This document shows, piece after piece, positions 29,323-36,267 of a stretch of DNA of 64,000 nt. Under the pieces are notes generated by a model, which searched no databases, had not been told where the DNA came from, and worked only from the letters and a program-made list of their open reading frames with translations. How positions within the stretch are numbered: the stretch's first letter is position 1; each line of letters starts with the position of its first letter. Origin of the DNA: Raoultibacter phocaeensis (GTDB lineage Bacteria; Actinomycetota; Coriobacteriia; Coriobacteriales; Eggerthellaceae); the NCBI RefSeq assembly GCF_901411515.1, contig NZ_CABDUX010000002.1, forward strand, positions 930,001 through 994,000, written 5' to 3'. The position numbers were made by a program, and so were the translations under genes.

Positions 29323-30513
29323 ATGGACGACCGGGTGCACGGCGATGTCGACGATGCCCGCCGAAGGGCGCGTGAGCGACTTGCCGCCCGGCAGGGCAGG
29401 ATAGCGGCCGAAGAGGGAAGGCGGTCCGCAGGATCGGGACGGCAACGAGGGCTGCGCGGCGATGACCAGCCCGCTGCACGCGAATCCCGCCCCTCGCGCG
29501 GACGCGCAGACGAGGGGAGAAGCGAGCATACGGCACCTGGGGGCAGGGAGGGTCTTGCCGGGGTCGTCGGGCGCATTGTGCAAGCGGCAGGCGGGTTTTT
29601 CGCCTCGCTCGGCATGCGGGGCATCGTCATCCTTATCATCGTGGCGGCTGCGCTGATCATGCTTGCGTTCGGCGTTTCAAGCTGCGTGAGCAGCTGCTCG
29701 TCCGATCAGGCGTCGCAGCCGCCGCAAGCGGAAACCGAAAGCCAAGGCGAGGCCGGCGAAGGCGCGGTGACCACGCCGGTGAGCCTGCCTGAGGGACTCG
29801 ATGCAGATCTGGCGGCGAGCCTCGAAGAGGCGGCTGCATCGAGCGAAGACATCGCTTGGATCGCCAACCATGCGACCGATTACGCTATCGACGGCGACAT
29901 GGTGCAGTACAAGCTGCTCAAGCTCGCCGTCGAAGAACCCGCAGCCGTGGGATTCGTCAAAGGGTTTCCCGAGTCCTATCCCGCCGAAAGCGCCGAGGCC
30001 TTCGGCGACGCCGTTGAAAGTGGAACGGTGCCCCGCCTGTACCAATGGGACCCTCGCTGGGGCTACACCGTGTACTCCTCAACAACGTTCGCGCTCACCG
30101 GGTGCTGTCCGACGGCGTTGTCCATGGTGTACATGGGCCTGACCGGGCAAAACGACATCAGTCCTTACGACATGGGCGTCCGCGCTGAAAACGGCGGATA
30201 CATGACCCAGTACAACGGAACCGACGCATCGTTTCTCGTGAACGAAGCGACGAGCCTGGGCCTTGCGTGCACTGAGATCGGCGTAAGCGCCGATGCGCTG
30301 CGCGAAGCGCTTGCAAGCGGCAACGTGGTAATTTGCAACGTGGGCCCTGGCGATTTCACGGAAGGCGGTCATTATTTCGTGATCACCGGGCTTTCCGATG
30401 ACGGTACCGCAGTAGTGAACGATCCGTATTCGGCCGAGCGTTCCGAGAAAACCTGGGATGTAGACCAGATCATCGGGCAGACGAAAGCGCTGTACTCCTA
30501 CTCGGCTGCCTGA
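29323..30513 (+). CDS. Membrane-anchored C39-like cysteine peptidase-family protein
   Basis: 396 residues. The N-terminal ~90 residues are Arg/Glu-rich and cytoplasmic in character. One membrane helix (about 99-122, GIVILIIVAAALIMLAF) ends in a Cys/Ser cluster, and an acidic linker follows. The C-terminal domain (from about 235) resembles the peptidase_C39-like fold, with a nucleophile candidate in LTGCCPTALSMV, His in EGGHYFVITG and Asp in VVNDPYS. The residue after the first Cys is Cys instead of the usual Gly. Starts 7 nt after era. A second protein of the same plan is on the opposite strand at 33261-34148. Substrate unknown; an extracytoplasmic processing role is inference. Confidence 0.78.
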   Translation: MDDRVHGDVDDARRRARERLAARQGRIAAEEGRRSAGSGRQRGLRGDDQPAARESRPSRGRADEGRSEHTAPGGREGLAGVVGRIVQAAGGFFASLGMRGIVILIIVAAALIMLAFGVSSCVSSCSSDQASQPPQAETESQGEAGEGAVTTPVSLPEGLDADLAASLEEAAASSEDIAWIANHATDYAIDGDMVQYKLLKLAVEEPAAVGFVKGFPESYPAESAEAFGDAVESGTVPRLYQWDPRWGYTVYSSTTFALTGCCPTALSMVYMGLTGQNDISPYDMGVRAENGGYMTQYNGTDASFLVNEATSLGLACTEIGVSADALREALASGNVVICNVGPGDFTEGGHYFVITGLSDDGTAVVNDPYSAERSEKTWDVDQIIGQTKALYSYSAA

Positions 30514-30681
30514 TAGCGCGCTGTGCTCGCTTCTCGATCCGCAGGCTGCTCGGCCGCGAACAAGCTTCGTGGACGACGGCGGACCTTTTCGCGACGCGCG
30601 CTTTCCCGATCGCATTCATGGCGTTTTTCTAGCTGCAGGCCGAATGGCTGGCTTACCGTGGGCAAGCGCGTGCGTTTCGGC

Positions 30682-30687
30682 TACAAT
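30682..30687 (+). promoter_or_regulatory. Possible -10 (TACAAT) for the PASTA gene
   Basis: TACAAT 33 nt before the ATG at 30720, followed by a normal leader with AAAAGGGAG as ribosome site. The -35 is not clear. It supports independent transcription of the PASTA-recO pair. Confidence 0.4.
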
Positions 30688-30719
30688 ACTCCCGAGTAAA
30701 TTGAAAAGGGAGCCGATGC

Positions 30720-32150
30720 ATGATTTGTCCGAAATGCAGCTTTGAAAACATACCAGGGGCCAAGTTCTGCAGCGAATGCGGGTCGCCGCTTACCGACAGC
30801 GGCAAGATCGCAGGCCTTGCCGTCGATCCCGAGCGGGCGGACGGAGCGCCTGTCCGCAACGATCTGGATACCTCGAAGATCCCCGATATTAGAATACCCG
30901 GCATCAACGCCGGGCCAGACGGCCGACCCGCGGATGATGTCGTGCGGCCCGACGGCGAGTCTGAATTCGATTTCGACCCCATCGACGACGAAGGCGAAGA
31001 GCCCGAATACGGCGATTGGGGACCGTACACGTTCGATCCCGACTCCGACGGTGTCACGAAGAAGATTCAGGACACGAGGGGCATCGACGAGTTTCTCGTC
31101 GAACCTGGGTACGTGCCGCCGACGCCTGCTTGGAAGTCGGGCGATACGATGGAGATGCCCAAGGTAGAAGGCGAGGAATCGCCCAAGAAAAAGGAATTCA
31201 AAGCACCCGGCGAGCCCGATAAGAAAAAGGGCGGCAAGGCGAAGTTCGTCGTCATCGCCCTCGTTGTCTTGCTGGCCATCGGCGCTGCAGCCGCCGCGAT
31301 CACGTATTCGATGGAGCTTTGGGGCGGGCGCACGGTACCCGATGTCGAGGGCATGCAGAAAACAGAAGCGGTATCCTCGCTCGAATCGCTCGGTTTCACC
31401 GTCGTCGCCCATGACGAGAAGTCGGACGACAAAGAGGGTACGGTGCTGCTCATGGACCCGCAGGGCGGCAGCCGTATGGAGGAAGGCACCGAGATCGTCC
31501 TGTACGTTGCCGCGGCACGGTCGATCCCGGCGGTCGTGGGCATGACCCAAGACGAAGCGGCATCGGCGTTCGCCGCCGAGGGCCTTGCTAACGTCGAATT
31601 CGTGACCGAGAAATCGGACGAGGCCGAAGGCACGGTGCTCTCGGTCGATCCCGAAGCGGGCGTGAAGGCGCTTTCCACGAGCAAAATCACCGTGACGGTA
31701 GCTGAGGCGTTCCGCATTCCCGATGTTGCGGGCATGTCGGAATCAGAAGCGCTCGCCGCGCTGTCCGATGCGGGATACAACGGCTACGTCGCCTACGTGT
31801 ATGCTGAAGATCCCGAAGGAACGGTGATCGGATGCGACCCCGCTGCAGGCGAGGCGGTGCCTTCGGGTACCGACGTTGCCGTCAACGTCGCTAAATCGCG
31901 GGCCAACGAACTCATCGGGCTTGCGAACGAGTATCTGGCAAGCGCGGGAACGATTACGATCGGCTCAACCACCTACGAGATAGCATCGGTCGACGGTTCG
32001 ACTGCGTACAAAGGCGGAAACACCACCGAAAGCACGGTGACGGTACGGGCGGTTACCATGCTCGACGGCGAGACCGTGTACGGCTCGTCGAAGCAGCGTA
32101 CGGTGACCATAGTCTGGACCGACTCGAACGATATCGAAAGCATCTCGTAG
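30720..32150 (+). CDS. Zinc-ribbon, single-pass membrane protein with three PASTA repeats
   Basis: 476 residues. The N-terminal zinc ribbon has ligands Cys3, Cys6, Cys17 and Cys20 (CPKC...CSEC). A long acidic, disordered stretch is followed by a Lys-rich juxtamembrane part and one membrane helix (about 174-196). Three PASTA domains (about 204-265, 266-328, 330-391) each open with a VPDV/IPAV/IPDV-type motif and contain EGTV...DP. A Ser/Thr-rich tail closes the protein. PASTA domains bind muropeptides or beta-lactams in Ser/Thr kinases and PBPs, but no kinase or transpeptidase domain is present here. It probably senses or binds cell wall outside while the zinc ribbon acts inside; this is inference. 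Confidence 0.82.
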   Translation: MICPKCSFENIPGAKFCSECGSPLTDSGKIAGLAVDPERADGAPVRNDLDTSKIPDIRIPGINAGPDGRPADDVVRPDGESEFDFDPIDDEGEEPEYGDWGPYTFDPDSDGVTKKIQDTRGIDEFLVEPGYVPPTPAWKSGDTMEMPKVEGEESPKKKEFKAPGEPDKKKGGKAKFVVIALVVLLAIGAAAAAITYSMELWGGRTVPDVEGMQKTEAVSSLESLGFTVVAHDEKSDDKEGTVLLMDPQGGSRMEEGTEIVLYVAAARSIPAVVGMTQDEAASAFAAEGLANVEFVTEKSDEAEGTVLSVDPEAGVKALSTSKITVTVAEAFRIPDVAGMSESEALAALSDAGYNGYVAYVYAEDPEGTVIGCDPAAGEAVPSGTDVAVNVAKSRANELIGLANEYLASAGTITIGSTTYEIASVDGSTAYKGGNTTESTVTVRAVTMLDGETVYGSSKQRTVTIVWTDSNDIESIS

Positions 32151-32156
32151 CCTCGG

Positions 32157-32930
32157 ATGTCGTCGGCAACGTATAGGTCTCGCGTGATCGTGCTTCGTAA
32201 GACGAAGCTCGGCGAAAGCGATTTGATTCTCACCATGCTCGCCGAGGACGGATCGCAGATACGTGCGGTGGCGAAAGGCGCGCGCAAGCCCTCGAGCCCG
32301 TTCGCCTCGCGCCTCGAGCTGTATTCGGTGGCGGATATTCTGCTTGCGCAGGGAAAAAGCCTCGATATCGTCAAAGAGGCGCGGCTAGTGCGTGGGTTCG
32401 AACATACGCGAACAAGCATGGAGCATGCAGCCGGCGCCTCGTGTGCAGCCGAACTGCTCGATCGCGTAACGCAGCTGGGCCTTGAGAACAGAAGGCTGTT
32501 CGATCTGACCGAAGCGGCGCTCGACCATCTCGACCTCGCCGAAGCGGCGCAGGTTCCCGCTCTCACCGCTGCGACCCTGTTGAAGACTATGGCGTTTTCG
32601 GGGTTCAAACCGAGCCTTGCAACCTGCGTGTGCTGCGGAAGGGACGTCAATCTCGCTCAAGCGCACACGACGTTGTTCGTCTCGTATGCCGAGGGGGGAG
32701 CCATCTGCTCTTCGTGCGCCTCGAACTACGAGACGGTGCGCTTGCATTCGGAGACCTGCGCCTGGGCGAACGTGCTCTTGGTTTCGACGTTCGATCAGGT
32801 TGAGTCGCAAAAGATGGACCTCTCGACGGCGTTTTCGGTTCTGCAGTTCTGCCAAAGCTGGATACGCGAACACGTCGGGACGAACCTTAAATCGCTCCAA
32901 TTTCTGTTCACGAGCGGCTTGTTCGCGTAG
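32157..32930 (+). CDS. recO: DNA repair protein RecO
   Basis: RecFOR recombination mediator, 257 residues. N-terminal OB fold (RSRVIVLRKTKLGESDLI...GARKPSSPFASRLE), helical middle and a zinc-binding Cys4 site (CVCCG with later CSSC). Six nt after the PASTA gene. In most actinobacteria recO follows era closely; here the C39-like and PASTA genes sit between them. Confidence 0.93.
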   Translation: MSSATYRSRVIVLRKTKLGESDLILTMLAEDGSQIRAVAKGARKPSSPFASRLELYSVADILLAQGKSLDIVKEARLVRGFEHTRTSMEHAAGASCAAELLDRVTQLGLENRRLFDLTEAALDHLDLAEAAQVPALTAATLLKTMAFSGFKPSLATCVCCGRDVNLAQAHTTLFVSYAEGGAICSSCASNYETVRLHSETCAWANVLLVSTFDQVESQKMDLSTAFSVLQFCQSWIREHVGTNLKSLQFLFTSGLFA

Positions 32931-32975
32931 CGTACGCGCTAGCAGGCAGCGGTAGACGCTTCGGGCAACGTCGGT

Positions 32976-33221
32976 CTAGAGCCCCTGAGCCTGGCGAAGG
33001 CCTTTCACAAGCTGATCGACGCACGAGGTGGGCTTGCGGCCGCACGTGTTTCCCGCAAACAGCTCGGCGACCTCGTCGACGTTCATGCCCTCCACGACTT
33101 TCGAGATTGCCTTGAGGTTGCCGTTGCATCCTCCTTCGAAATCGACATGACGTACGGTATCGCCGTCGAGCTCGATGTTGATGGCTCGCGGGCAAACGCC
33201 TTGGGGATGGTAGGTGTACAT
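32976..33221 (-). CDS. TSCPD-domain (TIGR03905-type) small protein
   Basis: 81 residues with conserved Cys at CPRAI, GGCNGN, NTCG and TSCVDQL, the layout of the TSCPD family also found at the C-terminus of some B12-dependent ribonucleotide reductases. A metal-binding role is plausible, but the stand-alone protein has no defined function that I can name. It lies downstream of the leftward C39-like gene (39-nt gap) and faces recO tail to tail. Confidence 0.85.
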   Translation of the reverse strand: MYTYHPQGVCPRAINIELDGDTVRHVDFEGGCNGNLKAISKVVEGMNVDEVAELFAGNTCGRKPTSCVDQLVKGLRQAQGL

Positions 33222-33260
33222 GGTGCTCCTCAGCCGTATTGTTTCATTTTCGGCTCATCA

Positions 33261-34148
33261 TTATACAAGCGAATAGCCCCAGAGCGCCCGGCATTGGCTG
33301 AGGATGGTGTCGAAATCCCATGAAACGGCGCTGCGATCGGGGCTGTTGGGGTCGCGGATGACAAGCTGGCTGTTGAGGTCAATGTCGCAGATGACGATGA
33401 AGTGCCCCGTTTTCGTGAAGTCACCGGGACCCATGCTCGCGATGATGGGGCGTCCTGCGGCGAGTTCCCTTCGCATGCTCTGCTCGTCGGCGGGCACCTC
33501 CGTTGCATTGAGCCCGAGCGCGGCCGCCCCCTCGGTCATGAACAGCCACGCGGTGCCGTCGGGGCTGGAGTACCCGCCTTGTTCGGCGAGCTTCGCCATA
33601 GCCGCAGGGTCTCTGTCGGTCGCACCGGTAAGCATCGCGTACACCATAGCCATACAGGTGGGTCCGCAGCCGCTCTCGCCGAAGTTATTTTCAGCGTAGC
33701 GCGCGCTTGACCAGGCGGGGTCGGTTTGGTACAGATACGGCATCTCGCCTTTGGCCCATTCCGATTTCGGCGTGCTCTCGACTGTCCCGGATGCGTTTCT
33801 CGCCGCTGCGTCGGCTATGGGAAGCGCCCCTTGGCTTGCCTGGAAGGAAAACCATGCGGCGAACCCGACGGCGGCTACAAGCACGAGCGCGACGAGCGCC
33901 GATGCGGCAGTACGCGGCTCGGCATGCGCGTGCGCCACGCGCGCAGTCGGGGGGAGGGGCGCTTGCGAGCGCCGCCTCGTTGCGTGGGGGGCGGCATATG
34001 CGGGCTGGCGACGGGTGTAGTTCGGGACGTGCGTGGCAGGACGGGGGGAAGATCGGCGCTGAGTTTGAGTACGGGCAGCTGCATCCGAGCGCGCTGTGCC
34101 GTAGTTGTTGCGGATCGACGGGTGCTGTATGCGGTTCTCTCGCTCCAT
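33261..34148 (-). CDS. Second membrane-anchored C39-like cysteine peptidase-family protein
   Basis: 295 residues from the ATG at 34148, which has a perfect AAGGAGG site; an upstream in-frame ATG at 34241 has none. Plan: Arg/Gln-rich cytoplasmic N-terminus, one membrane helix (about 83-103, ALVALVLVAAVGFAAWFSF), then a C39-like domain. The domain has the nucleophile in ESGCGPTCMAMV, His in TKTGHFIVICD and Asp in VIRDPNS. Same architecture as the protein at 29323-30513 but with the usual GCGPT motif. Divergent from the VanRS-like genes across a 192-nt region, so co-regulation is possible. Confidence 0.8.
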   Translation of the reverse strand: MERENRIQHPSIRNNYGTARSDAAARTQTQRRSSPRPATHVPNYTRRQPAYAAPHATRRRSQAPLPPTARVAHAHAEPRTAASALVALVLVAAVGFAAWFSFQASQGALPIADAAARNASGTVESTPKSEWAKGEMPYLYQTDPAWSSARYAENNFGESGCGPTCMAMVYAMLTGATDRDPAAMAKLAEQGGYSSPDGTAWLFMTEGAAALGLNATEVPADEQSMRRELAAGRPIIASMGPGDFTKTGHFIVICDIDLNSQLVIRDPNSPDRSAVSWDFDTILSQCRALWGYSLV

Positions 34149-34328
34149 GGAACCTCCTTGAAAGCGGCTCTGGCACGGTTGCGGGCCCGCCCGGCAAAGC
34201 ATCGCTGCAAGCGGGCCCAGATCGAGTATCGCAATCTGCATCCGAGCCGTCCCAGAAGAAGCAGTAACCGATTCCTTAAGTTTTCCTTAATTGTTTTGTG
34301 AACGGGTCGCATGTGCGGGTATGCACGG

Positions 34329-34334
34329 TACAAT
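34329..34334 (+). promoter_or_regulatory. -10 TACAAT placed 6 nt before the response-regulator ATG
   Basis: TACAAT ends at 34334 and the preferred ATG is at 34341, the same geometry as at phoH. No Shine-Dalgarno precedes the ATG. It lies in the 192-nt divergent region shared with the C39-like gene. Confidence 0.5.
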
Positions 34335-34340
34335 TGGCCC

Positions 34341-35036
34341 ATGGAAACCGCTCAGCACATATGCGTCTGCGACGACGAGGCGGCAATCGCCGATCTGGTG
34401 GGAAAGCTGCTTGTTGACGAGGGCTACCGGGCAACGGTGTGCTATTCGGCCAGGCAAGTACTCGATCTGCTTGCGCGTGATCGGTTCGACCTCGTCATCC
34501 TCGATATCATGATGCCCGGCATCGACGGGTTCGCATGCTGCCGCGAGATTCGAAAGACAAGCCAGGTGCCCGTCATCTTCCTCACCGCCAAAGACGAAGA
34601 GATCGATAAGGTCGTCGGCTTCGAACTCGGCGCCGATGATTACGTGGTGAAGCCGTTCAAGCCGCGCGAGCTGATGGCACGGGTGAAGGCCCGCCTGCGC
34701 CGCTCGGCGCCCGATGTGTCCCGAAAGAGCGCATCGAACATACTTGAAGCAGGCGGGGTATCCATCGACGAGGATTCGTATACGGCGAGCGTGCTAGGCG
34801 AAGAGCTTTCCCTTACCCCGAAAGAGTATGCCATCCTGCTGTGCCTCGCAAAGCAGGCGGGACGCCCGGTCGCATCGGGAGAACTGTTCGAAACGGTGTG
34901 GGGCGAGCCGGCGTGCGTGCAGGGAAACAACACCGTCATGGTGCATATCAGGCATCTGCGCAAGAAGATCGCCGCCGTCGATTCGTCCCAGGAGTACATC
35001 GAAACGGTGTGGGGCGTCGGATACAAGCTCGGATAG
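34341..35036 (+). CDS. OmpR/VanR-like response regulator
   Basis: 231 residues. Receiver domain with acidic pocket Asp11/Asp12, phosphoacceptor Asp55 (LVILDIMMPGIDG), conserved Thr/Lys (FLTAKDEE) and a winged-helix C-terminal DNA-binding domain (LTPKEYAILLCLAKQAGRPV; NTVMVHIRHLRKKI; WGVGYKLG). ATG 34341 is preferred to the upstream in-frame ATG at 34311, which lies before the -10. The partner kinase follows 14 nt later. VanR-like by overall similarity, but no van resistance genes are adjacent. Confidence 0.9.
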   Translation: METAQHICVCDDEAAIADLVGKLLVDEGYRATVCYSARQVLDLLARDRFDLVILDIMMPGIDGFACCREIRKTSQVPVIFLTAKDEEIDKVVGFELGADDYVVKPFKPRELMARVKARLRRSAPDVSRKSASNILEAGGVSIDEDSYTASVLGEELSLTPKEYAILLCLAKQAGRPVASGELFETVWGEPACVQGNNTVMVHIRHLRKKIAAVDSSQEYIETVWGVGYKLG

Positions 35037-35050
35037 GCTGAAGGTCCGCT

Positions 35051-36178
35051 ATGAAATACGCAAACGACCAAACCAAAGCGCTCAGGCGATCGATCCTCTG
35101 GCGCACGATCATCAATGCCGTGCTGTTCACGGCGGCCTTCGGATTCGTGTTTCTGTTCATCGAGGCGTTTCTGAAAACCTCACTTTCGAATTTCGTGTTC
35201 TATTCGCTCATGGGCGGCATGAACTATACGGTCTACAACGTGCTTTCGTCGCTGTACTATCTGCTCGCGGTGCTCGGCTATCTTACGGGGCTCATCCTCG
35301 TCATCCGCGCGGGCATCAACCGGGCGCTTCGGTACTTCGACGCGCTGTTCGAAGCGGTCGAAGGCATGTTCGACGACGACGGCGAACCGATATCGCTTCC
35401 CCCCGACCTTTCCGCTACGGCCCTTGCACTCAACGGCATCCAGATGGAACGCGAGCGCAGCAACCGCGCGGCAAAAGCCGCCGAGCAGCGCAAAAACGAA
35501 CTGGTCGTATACCTTGCGCATGACATTAAGACCCCGTTGACCTCGATAATCGGATATTTGACTATGCTCTCGGAGTCGCCGGACATGCCGATCGAAACAC
35601 GAGCCCGCTATGCGAGCATAACGCTTGAGAAGGCGTACCGCCTCGAAGAGCTCATTGAGGAGTTCTTCGAGATCACCCGTTACAACCTGCAGACGATTCC
35701 CATCGAGCGGAGCCGCTTCGACGCGGTGCTGTTCTGCCAGCAGGTCATCGACGAGTTCTATCCGCAGGCCCAAGCGCGTTTTCTTGCGATCGAGCTCGAA
35801 GCGCCTGACGAGCTCCCCACGTTCGCCGATGCCAACCGGCTTTCGCGCGTGTTCAACAACGTGCTCAAAAACGCGCTTTCGTACGCCGATGAGGGGAGCA
35901 CGGTGCTCGTCCGCGTATCCGAAAGCGCAACGGATCAGGTGAAATGGCTCAAGATCGTCGTAACGAACGAGGGCAGGGAGATAACGCCCGAGCACCTCGA
36001 CCGCATCTTCGAGAAGTTCTACCGCGGCGACGATGCACGCACGACTGCATCGGGCGGAGCTGGCCTCGGCCTCGCCATCGCACGCGAGATTGCGCGCGCC
36101 CATGGCGGCGACATCACAGCAGCGAGCAAAAACGGCATGACGAGCTTCGCTGTCTGGATACCGCAAGCGGGGTACTAA
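35051..36178 (+). CDS. VanS-like sensor histidine kinase
   Basis: 375 residues. Two membrane helices (about 17-41 and 66-88) enclose a short extracellular loop of about 25 residues. A linker, an HisKA domain with His157 in LAHDIKTPLTSIIGYL, and an HATPase domain (NRLSRVFNNVLKNAL; EGREITPEHLDRIFEKFY; GGAGLGLAIAREIA) follow. The small external loop suggests sensing in or near the membrane. Pairs with the upstream regulator; the ligand is unknown. Confidence 0.92.
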   Translation: MKYANDQTKALRRSILWRTIINAVLFTAAFGFVFLFIEAFLKTSLSNFVFYSLMGGMNYTVYNVLSSLYYLLAVLGYLTGLILVIRAGINRALRYFDALFEAVEGMFDDDGEPISLPPDLSATALALNGIQMERERSNRAAKAAEQRKNELVVYLAHDIKTPLTSIIGYLTMLSESPDMPIETRARYASITLEKAYRLEELIEEFFEITRYNLQTIPIERSRFDAVLFCQQVIDEFYPQAQARFLAIELEAPDELPTFADANRLSRVFNNVLKNALSYADEGSTVLVRVSESATDQVKWLKIVVTNEGREITPEHLDRIFEKFYRGDDARTTASGGAGLGLAIAREIARAHGGDITAASKNGMTSFAVWIPQAGY

Positions 36179-36254
36179 CCCGCGCGAATCTGTATTCGCC
36201 TTGTACGAACGGTTGATCGCCGCAACTCGCTGTCAGTGCGCGCCTCAACCCTGC

Positions 36255-36260
36255 TATACT
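36255..36260 (+). promoter_or_regulatory. -10 TATACT placed 7 nt before the GGDEF-gene ATG
   Basis: TATACT ends at 36260 and the ATG is at 36268. With no ribosome site in between, a leaderless start is suggested. The -35 is weak. Confidence 0.45.
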
Positions 36261-36267
36261 TCGATAT

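Noticed and set aside
33261-34241. Longer start (34241) for the leftward C39-like gene
   Set aside because: The ATG at 34148 has a perfect AAGGAGG site; the upstream extension lacks one and runs into the divergent promoter region.
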